64,000 nucleotides of DNA from JBAVQS01 sp049694275 (GTDB lineage: Bacteria > Chloroflexota > Anaerolineae > UBA4142 > SHND01). The notes under the pieces are model-generated. The model saw only the letters and a program-made list of their open reading frames with translations, had not been told where the DNA came from and ran no database searches. Position numbers and translations under genes: made by a program. This document shows, piece after piece, positions 42,212 to 49,663 of this stretch (positions within the stretch are counted from its first letter, which is position 1; every line of letters starts with the position of its first letter). Where the stretch lies: assembly GCA_049694275.1 (NCBI GenBank), contig JBAVQS010000198.1:1-64000 (forward strand), written 5' to 3'.

Positions 42212-43945
42212 ATGTTGAAAAGAAAATGGGTTGTCGCTCCAAGCTGTCCTCAGTTACACCTGGAAAAATTTTCACAATTTTCACCGCTGATCGCACAAAT
42301 CCTTTACAATCGGGGTATTACGGATCTGCTCCAGGCGAAAGCGTTTCTTGTAGAAGATAAAATTGCCGGTAATTCGTTCCAGATGCTTGGCATGGAGACC
42401 GCCGTTAATCGGCTCCGGGCTGCAATCCAGGCCGGCGATCCGATTGCCGTCTATGGTGATTTTGATACCGACGGCGTGACCGCGACTGCGTTGCTTGTCC
42501 AGACCCTCCGCGCACTGGGGGCTAAAGCCATTCCTTATATTCCTCATCGCGTGGAAGAGGGTTATGGCCTGAACAAGGACGCGCTCTCTACCTTGAAAGA
42601 AAAGGGGATGAGCGTAGTTGTGACGGTCGATTGTGGCACACGTTCGCTGGAAGAGGTTGACTTTGGCATGAATTTGGGGCTAGACATGATTGTGACCGAC
42701 CATCACATGGTGGGCCCAGAGCTCCCCACGTGTTGCGCTCTGGTCAACCCCAAACAGCCGGGCGACCCCTATCCATTTAAAGAGTTGTCAGGTGTAGGGA
42801 TAGCGTTCAAACTAGCTCAGGCGCTTTTAGAATTCGAAACCCGCGCACCCGTCGGACCTTCCGTGCCGGGGATTCGCATGATTACACAAGAGAAGCTGCT
42901 CGATCTGGTGGCGCTGGGTACAGTTGCTGACCTGGTTCCGTTGGTCGGGGAAAACCGCGTTCTGGTTAAGCGGGGTATCAAGCAATTAGGAGCAACCGAG
43001 CGTCCGGGCTTGATGGCGTTGCTACAATTGGCGGGTGCGCGAAACCGCCGGATTGATGCAGGGACGATCGGATTCTTTTTGGGGCCTCGCTTGAATGCGG
43101 CTGGGCGAATCGATCATGCGCGTACTGCTTATAAGCTGCTGACGACCCAATATCCCGGGGAGGCCGAGGGCCTGGCAGGTAACTTGGAGGCAACGAACCG
43201 CGAGCGCCAGCAAATGACCGAGACAATGATCACCGAAGCGCGTGAGATACTTGCGGGCCAGCCACCCGATCAGCGTATCCTGATCGTCGGCTCGCCCCAT
43301 TTCCCGGAGGGAATCGTCGGCCTGATCGCCAGCAAGCTTTCGGAAGAGGCATATCGCCCTGCGATCGCGCTACACATGGGCGAAGCCGAGAGCCGCGGGA
43401 GTTGTCGCAGCATTCCCGAGTACAACATCGTCAGCGCATTGGACGAATGCGCTGATCTTCTGGTGCGCCACGGAGGGCATGCGGCGGCGGCGGGCTTTAC
43501 CGTCAAGAACGAAAATCTGGAAGCGCTGCAAGCGCGCCTGCGCACAATTGCAGACCGCATCTTTGAGGGTAACGAAATATTGCCCACCCTGCATATCGAC
43601 GTCGAAGCGAATCTTCCCGAGATGAATTGGGCCATGCAGGATGCGCTCGACCAACTCGCGCCCTATGGCTTTGGGAACCGCGAGCCGGTTTTTATGACGC
43701 GTGGCGCGTGGGTTAGGAATGCGCGCATTGTCGGCAGCAACCATTTGAGCCTGCTCTTGTCCAATGGCAGCGCGGTGTGGGATGGCATTGCCTTTCGCCA
43801 AAAGGAATGGATGTCGGCCCTGGGACAACTTCCTGCGCGTGTGGATGTCGTCTATACGCTCTCCAGGCGTAACTGGGGCGGGGAGGAGCGGTTGCAACTG
43901 GAAGTCAAGGATATGCGGCTGTCAGAGGCGCACAATGCCCGCTGA
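42212..43945 (+). CDS. recJ: Single-stranded-DNA-specific exonuclease RecJ
   Basis: A 577-residue DHH-family 5'-3' exonuclease used in recombination and mismatch repair. Motif I is AVYGDFDTDGVTATALL, motif II VVTVDCGTRS, motif III IVTDHHMVGPELP, then GVGIAFKLAQALLE. LGPRLNAAGRI and the C-terminal GGHAAAAGFTV (DHHA1 nucleotide-binding GGGH-like loop) are also present. The last ~120 residues form the OB-fold DNA-binding domain. The ATG at 42212 agrees with the promoter and with the usual family start; upstream in-frame codons would precede the predicted transcript. The Nudix gene overlaps its end by 11 bp. Confidence 0.95.
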   Translation: MLKRKWVVAPSCPQLHLEKFSQFSPLIAQILYNRGITDLLQAKAFLVEDKIAGNSFQMLGMETAVNRLRAAIQAGDPIAVYGDFDTDGVTATALLVQTLRALGAKAIPYIPHRVEEGYGLNKDALSTLKEKGMSVVVTVDCGTRSLEEVDFGMNLGLDMIVTDHHMVGPELPTCCALVNPKQPGDPYPFKELSGVGIAFKLAQALLEFETRAPVGPSVPGIRMITQEKLLDLVALGTVADLVPLVGENRVLVKRGIKQLGATERPGLMALLQLAGARNRRIDAGTIGFFLGPRLNAAGRIDHARTAYKLLTTQYPGEAEGLAGNLEATNRERQQMTETMITEAREILAGQPPDQRILIVGSPHFPEGIVGLIASKLSEEAYRPAIALHMGEAESRGSCRSIPEYNIVSALDECADLLVRHGGHAAAAGFTVKNENLEALQARLRTIADRIFEGNEILPTLHIDVEANLPEMNWAMQDALDQLAPYGFGNREPVFMTRGAWVRNARIVGSNHLSLLLSNGSAVWDGIAFRQKEWMSALGQLPARVDVVYTLSRRNWGGEERLQLEVKDMRLSEAHNAR

Positions 43946-44378
43946 TGATCGAATTTATCCCATCAGGCCGATCTGTGGCGTTGGCGTTGTCGCTTTTAGC
44001 GGCGACCAGGTGCTCTTGGTCCAGCGTGGCAAGGAGCCTCGCCGTGGTGAATGGAGCATCCCTGGTGGAGCGGTTGAACTGGGTGAGACAGTCCGGGAAG
44101 CTGCCTTGCGCGAGTTTAGCGAAGAGTGTGGCGGCGAGGTTGAGCTACGCGACGTGCTGGATGCCGTCGATGCGATCACGTATGACGAGACCGGACGCGT
44201 TCAGTACCACTATGTGATTATCGATTTCTGGGGGGAATGGCAAGGGGGCACGCTTCGTGCACAGAGCGATATCATGGATGCGCGCTGGGTGGTGTCCGGG
44301 GATCTGGATTCGTATGCCTTGCAACGGTGGACGCGTGAGGTGATCGACAAAGCGATTGTGGCGCGGGGGCGTGGATGA
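43935..44378 (+). CDS. Nudix hydrolase
   Basis: A 147-residue protein starting within the end of recJ (ATG 43935). The Nudix box spans GAVELGETVREAALREFSEE followed by Cys-Gly-Gly, matching GX5EX7REUXEEXG; the last hydrophobic position is Gly. VLLVQRGKEPRRGEWSIPGG precedes it and YHYVIIDFWGEW follows. These features resemble ADP-ribose or (d)NTP pyrophosphatases of the MutT group. The substrate is not predictable. Translational coupling to recJ suggests a nucleotide-pool housekeeping function, but this is inference. Confidence 0.85.
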   Translation: MPADDRIYPIRPICGVGVVAFSGDQVLLVQRGKEPRRGEWSIPGGAVELGETVREAALREFSEECGGEVELRDVLDAVDAITYDETGRVQYHYVIIDFWGEWQGGTLRAQSDIMDARWVVSGDLDSYALQRWTREVIDKAIVARGRG

Positions 44379-44758
44379 GAGAAAACGGGATCTTGATTTC
44401 GGGCGCGGCAGGGATTTTACTGGCCGCGCTCATCTATTTCCTCTCCATCCCGATGGGCGGGTTACTCCGTTTCCTGGTATTGTCGGACGCCGAGTTTTAT
44501 GTTTTTGTCGTTTTGTTTGCGGTTGCCCTGGTCGAAATGCCGGTCATGGTGTTGGCTCTCCGTGTCATGCGCTCTCGGCGGATGCCGCCCTTCCTGGTCT
44601 ATGGCGCGAATGCGGGGTATGTGGCTTTTGCGGCGGTCTATGCCCTTATCCAGGTCGCGTTTTTTGGCGAATCGACCTGGTCGATGGTCTTGGTGGCTCT
44701 CTGTATTGTGCGCTGGGCAAGTGATCTTTTGCTCACCCATGTGCTCCGTGAGGTGTAA
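44375..44758 (+). CDS. Small polytopic membrane protein of unknown function
   Basis: A 127-residue protein in ATGA overlap with the Nudix gene. Four hydrophobic segments are visible, for example ILISGAAGILLAALIYFL (~6-23), FYVFVVLFAVALVEMPVMVL (~41-60), VAFAAVYALIQVAFF and MVLVALCIVRWASDLLL. There are no conserved polar motifs that I recognise. The DUF167 gene follows after 8 bp, so the set recJ-Nudix-this-DUF167 is probably one transcript. Confidence 0.6.
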   Translation: MRENGILISGAAGILLAALIYFLSIPMGGLLRFLVLSDAEFYVFVVLFAVALVEMPVMVLALRVMRSRRMPPFLVYGANAGYVAFAAVYALIQVAFFGESTWSMVLVALCIVRWASDLLLTHVLREV

Positions 44759-44766
44759 AGGACGAC

Positions 44767-45072
44767 ATGGCGATTTTGTCTGAATCGGGGTCAGGAATTA
44801 CGCTGGCAGTTAAGGTTGTGCCGCGCGCCAAACGCGACGAGATCGTCGGAATAGAAGGGGATGCGCTCAAGGTGCGACTGAACGCGCCACCGGTCGAGGG
44901 CCGGGCCAATGAGGCATTAATCAAGTTTCTGTCAGAGGTGCTGGGGGTTCGGCGCGCCGATGTCGAGATCTTGCGCGGCGAGACCACGCGTAACAAGTTA
45001 GTGCGGATCAGAGGGGTCAGCGTTGCGCATACTCAGGAAAGACTCCACCTTCAAAAGACTGGGCCAAACTAG
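44767..45072 (+). CDS. DUF167 (YggU-like) protein
   Basis: A 101-residue protein of the DUF167 family. VKVVPRAKRDEIVGIEGDAL, then VRLNAPPVEGRANEALIKFL and VEILRGETTRNKLVRIRG cover nearly the entire conserved fold. The family is widespread and structurally known but has no assigned function. It ends on TAG in the palindrome CTAG shared with the convergent gene's stop, leaving no room for a terminator between the two coding regions. Confidence 0.9.
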   Translation: MAILSESGSGITLAVKVVPRAKRDEIVGIEGDALKVRLNAPPVEGRANEALIKFLSEVLGVRRADVEILRGETTRNKLVRIRGVSVAHTQERLHLQKTGPN

Positions 45073-45767
45073 GAGACGAGAATGCGCCCGCAGTTGACGC
45101 AAAACATCAATTCATCCCCGATACGGGCGCGGGACGCAATTCCGCTCGGTATCGCATACCCGCAAACCGCACACGACGCCCCTTTAATGTGTGCTACTGC
45201 TGAGCCTTTCTTGCTCTGAGAGAGGCTGTCATAGGTCGATAGGTCTGGCGCGGCGATTTGCGACCTGAGGTGTTCGCGTTCCTGGTTTAACTGGGCCGCT
45301 GTCGCTTGAAGCACGGCCAGTTTAGCCGTGTCTTGCTCGTCCTCCTTCCCACGCATCGCGGTGATTTTGGCGAGAGCGTCCCGCTGGGTGGATGCCTGCG
45401 CTTGTACGGCCTCAATCTGAGCCATCAATTCAAGCATCTGATCCTCAAGCTCGCCCTTTTGGCGTTTTAGCATCTCCTCGTCGCGTGTGAGCCCACTCAG
45501 TTCCTTTGCGTTTGTCACCTTGCCGCCGTAGAGACGCAGGTCCACTCCGCGAATCTGTTCTTCCAACCCCTTGACCTCAAGTTCTAAATTGTGCAGTCGC
45601 GCGCGCAAATCATGCTCTTGGCGAGCTGTGGCTGTCACACTCTCTTGAGCCGCTGTAACGGCAGTTTTGTCGGCCATGCGCGCTTCAAGTTTTCCGCGGG
45701 CTTGAAAGGTCTCCTGGATTCGTGTATCCAGCGTTTGGAGCTTGGCAAGGAGATTGAGGCTGTTCAT
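45069..45767 (-). CDS. Coiled-coil zinc-ribbon protein (zf-RING_7 / CT398-like)
   Basis: A 232-residue protein. Residues ~1-170 form a long coiled coil (LAKLQTLDTRIQETFQARG ... LHNLELEVKGLEEQIRGVD). A C-terminal zinc ribbon follows, with CAVCGYAIPSG and FCVNCGRIL supplying the four cysteines. This is the layout of the zf-RING_7 proteins annotated as nucleic-acid-binding zinc-ribbon proteins. Role is unclear, with proposals ranging from RNA binding to secretion or sigma-factor interaction. It diverges from mraZ and converges with the DUF167 gene. Confidence 0.8.
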   Translation of the reverse strand: MNSLNLLAKLQTLDTRIQETFQARGKLEARMADKTAVTAAQESVTATARQEHDLRARLHNLELEVKGLEEQIRGVDLRLYGGKVTNAKELSGLTRDEEMLKRQKGELEDQMLELMAQIEAVQAQASTQRDALAKITAMRGKEDEQDTAKLAVLQATAAQLNQEREHLRSQIAAPDLSTYDSLSQSKKGSAVAHIKGASCAVCGYAIPSGIASRARIGDELMFCVNCGRILVS

Positions 45768-45889
45768 CCATGTAGAGTTGGAGCAGCAGGCGATTTGCCG
45801 ATGGTGACCAGTAGGCTGCGGCTCAAACCGGCGCTTGACAGGGTATGCTTAAAATTCGCACTCAAAAATGGCAAACTCATGATGCCCTA

Positions 45890-45918
45890 TTGACACTCTT
45901 GGGGAATTGGGGCATAAT
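45890..45918 (+). promoter_or_regulatory. Main dcw promoter upstream of mraZ
   Basis: A perfect TTGACA (45890-45895), a 17-bp spacer and CATAAT (45913-45918) predict a start near 45925 and a leader of ~85 nt. Two TTGGGG repeats (45899-45904 and 45907-45912) fill the spacer. Confidence 0.8.
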
Positions 45919-45936
45919 GGTGGTACAAGTTCCCAC

Positions 45937-45955
45937 AAAGTGGGGCAAAGTGGGG
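45937..45955 (+). promoter_or_regulatory. Predicted MraZ operator (repeated AAAGTGGGG boxes)
   Basis: Two identical AAAGTGGGG units at 45937-45945 and 45947-45955 repeat with 10-bp period, just downstream of the predicted transcription start. E. coli MraZ binds TGGGN direct repeats spaced by 5 nt, and mollicute MraZ sites are written AAAGTGG; both descriptions fit. Further TGGGG units lie inside the promoter spacer. Autoregulation by MraZ is the natural reading. Confidence 0.7.
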
Positions 45956-46011
45956 AACAAGACCACTCGATTCTGCGTTTTTTGAGAATCGGTGGGGGAG
46001 TGATAGAACAC

Positions 46012-46464
46012 GTGTTCTTGGGCGAATATACTCATACATTGGACGAAAAAGGGCGCTTGACCCTCCCTGCGCGTTGGCGTGAACAGCTCGGGCTGTCGGT
46101 CGTCATCACGCGCGGACTCGACCAATGTCTCTTTGTCTTCCCCGCAGACAAATTTGAAAGTATTGCCCGAGAGATCGACCAACTCGGTTTTAGCAAATCA
46201 GACGCACGTGCATTATCGCGCCATTTATTCGCAAAAGCAACAGACGTGGAGCCGGATAAACAGGGGCGTATCATACTGACGCTGGGCCTGCGCGAGTTCG
46301 CTGGCATTGAGAGCGAGGCGGTCATCGTCGGCGTGAATAACCGGATTGAAATCTGGAATCCCCAACGCTATGCCCAGGCGGATGCGGCCATCGAATCGGA
46401 TGTGGCAGCCGTCTCTGAGCGTATGGGTGATGTTTTGCAGCGTGTTCTCTTCCAGACAGAGTGA
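46012..46464 (+). CDS. mraZ: MraZ, transcriptional regulator of the dcw cluster
   Basis: A 150-residue protein with two SpoVT/AbrB-like repeats: FLGEYTHTLDEKGRLTLPAR at the N-terminus and TDVEPDKQGRIILTLGLREF in the second repeat. GTG 46012 gives the standard start (V/M-F-L-G-E-Y) but lies 11 bases after GGGGGAG; GTG 46000 is in frame but overlaps that site. MraZ forms a ring-shaped oligomer that binds repeats in its own promoter region, and matching repeats are present upstream. Its stop overlaps the rsmH start (GTGA). Confidence 0.92.
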   Translation: MFLGEYTHTLDEKGRLTLPARWREQLGLSVVITRGLDQCLFVFPADKFESIAREIDQLGFSKSDARALSRHLFAKATDVEPDKQGRIILTLGLREFAGIESEAVIVGVNNRIEIWNPQRYAQADAAIESDVAAVSERMGDVLQRVLFQTE

Positions 46465-47324
46465 ACAGACCACACCTGCCGGTCCTCTTGGACGAGGTTC
46501 TGGAGAACCTGGCCCCTGTGCGCGGCGGCCGCTATATTGACGGGACAGTAGGGGCGGGTGGACATGCTGCCGCGATTTTGCGAGCATCGGGCCCGGATGG
46601 AATGCTTCTGGGGTTGGATGGTGACCCGGAAGCGCTTGAAATTGCCCGTGCTATTCTGGATGAGTTTAATGGACGCGCATTGCTCGTTCGTTCGAACTTT
46701 AAACAATTACGAGCGGTGGCCGCAGTACACGATTTTATCCCTGCCCAGGGAGTGTTGCTCGATCTCGGACTGTCGTCAATCCAACTGGCAAACCCGGCGC
46801 GCGGGTTTGCTTTTACGAGCGAATCGCTTGATATGCGGATGGACTCGACGACCGATTTGACCGCCGCCGAGTTGGTGAACGAGCTCGACGAACGTGAACT
46901 CGCCGATTTGATCTATCGATACGGTGAAGAGCATCTCTCCCGACGAATTGCCAAGAGTATTGTCGCAGCAAGGCCGATTGAGAGCGCGCAACAGCTTGCG
47001 CAGGTGATCCAGGATGCCGTTGGGCGACACGGGCGTATCCATCCTGCGACGCGTACCTTTCAGGGGCTGCGGCTGGCAGTGAATCACGAGTTGGAGAATT
47101 TGCAACTGGTCTTGCCGCAGTTGGCGCAGGTGCTGGCGCCGGGCGGCATCGCTGCCGTGATTACTTTTCATTCTTTAGAGGACCGCATCGTCAAGCAGTT
47201 TTTCAAGGCAAGTCCGGACTGGGAAAATTTGACCAAGCATACAATCAAGCCACGCAGGGAGGAGATCTTGCGCAATCCGAGGTCACGGAGCGCCCAACTG
47301 CGTGTGGCAAGACGGAATGCATAG
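46461..47324 (+). CDS. rsmH: 16S rRNA (cytosine-1402-N4)-methyltransferase RsmH (MraW)
   Basis: A 287-residue enzyme that N4-methylates C1402 of 16S rRNA in the small-subunit decoding centre. PHLPVLLDEVLENL and YIDGTVGAGGHAAAILRA (SAM loop) open the protein. GVLLDLGLSSIQL, GFAFTSESLDMRMD, ATRTFQGLRLAVNHELENL and VITFHSLEDRIVKQFF complete the family signature. GTG start in GTGA overlap with mraZ. Position is canonical in the dcw cluster. Confidence 0.95.
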   Translation: MNRPHLPVLLDEVLENLAPVRGGRYIDGTVGAGGHAAAILRASGPDGMLLGLDGDPEALEIARAILDEFNGRALLVRSNFKQLRAVAAVHDFIPAQGVLLDLGLSSIQLANPARGFAFTSESLDMRMDSTTDLTAAELVNELDERELADLIYRYGEEHLSRRIAKSIVAARPIESAQQLAQVIQDAVGRHGRIHPATRTFQGLRLAVNHELENLQLVLPQLAQVLAPGGIAAVITFHSLEDRIVKQFFKASPDWENLTKHTIKPRREEILRNPRSRSAQLRVARRNA

Positions 47325-47376
47325 GGGATTGGCGCTCGTTGATTGGGTCGGTGTATTGGAATTAGGATATAGGTAG

Positions 47377-47889
47377 ATGAGCATGTTTACGGATTTATTG
47401 CCATCCATCCAAAATTCATTCAAGCGGATTGTGCACGAGGCGCAGGCGAGGTTCAATCAGTTGCCCACTTTTGGTGGGGTTCGCACTGTTGCTTGGATTG
47501 CCGCCGGGTTGCTCTTGGTTGCACTGGTCTATTTGGCGCAAACCTCCAATGCTGCGCTCATCGCGCACAACCTGCATATCAAGGAGGCCAAGATTCAGGA
47601 TCTGGAAAAGGAGAACGCCGAGCTCCGCTACGAGATTGCAAGCATTACTTCGCCCGCTTCACTTGAGGATCGCGCCAAAAAGCTAGGCCTGGGACCGGCT
47701 AAGCGGGTCATTTATGCCAATTTACCTGCGCTTGCGGGGGATGATCGGCCTGGCGTCGTGGACCTGCCTGCACGGGTGCCGGATGTGCAACTGCAATCGA
47801 CGCCGATTGCGGGCGCGAGTGTTTGGGATCAATTGCTCGCATTATTAGGGTTGGGACAAACGGATCGGGCTGAGGCGCAGTCACAATAA
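47377..47889 (+). CDS. ftsL: FtsL-like septum protein
   Basis: A 170-residue bitopic protein at the ftsL position. A cytosolic N-terminus of ~38 residues is followed by one helix (VAWIAAGLLLVALVYLAQ, ~38-55) and a coiled-coil segment (LHIKEAKIQDLEKENAELRY) ending in SPASLEDRAKKLGLGPAKRV, the typical end of FtsL/DivIC-like domains. The ~50-residue Pro/Asp-rich tail is longer than in many FtsL proteins. It should bridge FtsQ and the FtsW/FtsI synthase at the division site. The assignment rests on architecture and context, since FtsL sequences diverge strongly. Confidence 0.75.
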   Translation: MSMFTDLLPSIQNSFKRIVHEAQARFNQLPTFGGVRTVAWIAAGLLLVALVYLAQTSNAALIAHNLHIKEAKIQDLEKENAELRYEIASITSPASLEDRAKKLGLGPAKRVIYANLPALAGDDRPGVVDLPARVPDVQLQSTPIAGASVWDQLLALLGLGQTDRAEAQSQ

Positions 47890-47912
47890 GGCGCTTTCAG
47901 CCGCGTTTGCAA

Positions 47913-49658
47913 ATGAATGAACGAGTTTTAATGTCTGCTTTATTGCCCGTCCAATCATCTCGCCGGCTCATGTGGCTTTTGGCGTTGTTGACCGCCGTCG
48001 CTATCATGATCGTCATGCGCCTGTTCTACTGGCAGGTCATGCGTCATGATGACCTGCAGCAAAAGTTGGTGGAGGACCGGGGCCAGACGGTCGTCCTGCT
48101 TGCGCGGCGTGGGGATATTGTCTCGAGTGATGGCGTTCTCCTTGCGACTGATATTTATAATTATGAGATTGCCGCGCATCCTCCTCAAATCAAGTCACCA
48201 GAGGTCTTGGCGGCCTCCCTCGCCCCGATTCTCAATACAACGCAGGGCGAACTCTTGCGTTTATTGACCCAAAAAGATTCCACGGTGATGCTCACCCGGA
48301 ATGCGCCTTTTACGGTTGGCTCGCAGATCTCGCTGCTTGGCGAGAAGGTTAACCTGAGCGGGATCGATCTGAATACCACGAGCGTGCGGCGGTATCCCAA
48401 TAATCGATTGGCTGCCCATATCCTCGGTTTTGTGAGCGGCGAGCGTCATGGAGCCTATGGTATCGAGCAATATTATGACGAGATTTTGAGCGGCCGTCCT
48501 GGCCAGACCACTGGCGAGAGCAATGCGCTGCGCGATGAAATGCTCTGGTTTGAGTCCGGCAGCGTCACTTCGCCAGTGGACGGCGCGACGCTTGTGCTGA
48601 CTCTGAATAGCGGGATACAGGGGATTGCCGAACGCGAACTCGCCACGGCGATGAATGATACGAAAGCGACGGCCGGACAGATTATCATTCTGGATGCCAA
48701 CACGAGTGCGATTCTCGCGCTGGCGAGTTATCCTGCGCCAGATCTCAATGCCTATTCGACAACGAACCTCAAAGAGTATGAGGATCCGGCGGCAAGTTTG
48801 CTGTACGAGCCCGGGTCGGTATTCAAGGTGGTCACATTAGCAGCCGGGCTGGATAGTAATCGCATCAATGCCAACACGAGCTTTAACGATACCGGTAGTG
48901 TCACCGTTGGCGGACGAACTTTTTATAATCACGATTTCTTGCATCCGGGGCAGGTCAATCTGGTCGACGTTATGAAAATGTCGCTGAACGTCGAAGCGTG
49001 CAAGATCAGTATGACGACGGGCGCAAAATCGTTTTATCAATACCTGCATGATTTTGGTTTTGGGTCTGTCTCTGGGGTTGATGTGGCGGGCGAATTGCCC
49101 GGCGTGGTCAAGAACCCGGGGGATGGACTCTGGTACGAATCGGATCTATGTAGTAACGCCTTTGGGCAGGGGATTGCGGTAACTCCCCTGCAGATGGCAA
49201 ATGCGCTTGTCACCGTTGCCAATGGTGGCAAACTGATGCGTCCGTACATTGTTGCTAAGATTGTACGCCCCGATGGCAGCACCGAAACGCGCAGTCCTGT
49301 CATGATTCGGCAGGTGCTCAGACCCGAAACTGCTCGGTTGGTGACGGATATTCTCGCTCAATCGATCGGTACCGAATCCATTAACCAAGCTGTCGTTCCG
49401 GGCTACCGAATTGCCGGCAAGACCGGCACAGCTCAGATTCCTATTCCCGGTGGGTACGATGCCAAGTGGACCATTGCCTCTTTTGGCGGCTATTTCCCTG
49501 CGGCTCATCCGCAGTATGTCATTCTGGTCAAATTGGATCGTCCAACCTCCTCTGAATGGGGGTCGGTGGTGGCTTCCCCGGTCTTTGCCAGGGTCGCGCA
49601 GCAATTGGCGCAACTGACTGGATTGCCGCCGGATGATGTACGTGGCGCGGGCAAATAG
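47913..49658 (+). CDS. ftsI: Class B penicillin-binding protein, septal transpeptidase FtsI
   Basis: A 581-residue protein; ATG 47913 is preferred over TTG 47907. One N-terminal helix (LMWLLALLTAVAIMIVMRLF) anchors it. The dimerisation region contains LARRGDIVSSDGVLLATD and HILGFVSGERHGAYGIEQYY. The transpeptidase domain has the nucleophile tetrad EPGSVFKVVTL, the SxN motif as KMSLNVEAC (Ser-Leu-Asn rather than the common Ser-Ser-Asn) and KTGTAQIP. It crosslinks septal peptidoglycan with FtsW. A gap of 23 bp to ftsL and 5 bp to murF supports one operon. murE, normally next, is absent. Confidence 0.92.
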   Translation: MNERVLMSALLPVQSSRRLMWLLALLTAVAIMIVMRLFYWQVMRHDDLQQKLVEDRGQTVVLLARRGDIVSSDGVLLATDIYNYEIAAHPPQIKSPEVLAASLAPILNTTQGELLRLLTQKDSTVMLTRNAPFTVGSQISLLGEKVNLSGIDLNTTSVRRYPNNRLAAHILGFVSGERHGAYGIEQYYDEILSGRPGQTTGESNALRDEMLWFESGSVTSPVDGATLVLTLNSGIQGIAERELATAMNDTKATAGQIIILDANTSAILALASYPAPDLNAYSTTNLKEYEDPAASLLYEPGSVFKVVTLAAGLDSNRINANTSFNDTGSVTVGGRTFYNHDFLHPGQVNLVDVMKMSLNVEACKISMTTGAKSFYQYLHDFGFGSVSGVDVAGELPGVVKNPGDGLWYESDLCSNAFGQGIAVTPLQMANALVTVANGGKLMRPYIVAKIVRPDGSTETRSPVMIRQVLRPETARLVTDILAQSIGTESINQAVVPGYRIAGKTGTAQIPIPGGYDAKWTIASFGGYFPAAHPQYVILVKLDRPTSSEWGSVVASPVFARVAQQLAQLTGLPPDDVRGAGK

Positions 49659-49663
49659 TTTCG

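Noticed and set aside
45835..45855. TTGACA followed by an AT-rich stretch upstream of the mraZ promoter
   Set aside because: The only -10-like hexamer is about 9 bp away, and nothing suitable lies at 16-18 bp.
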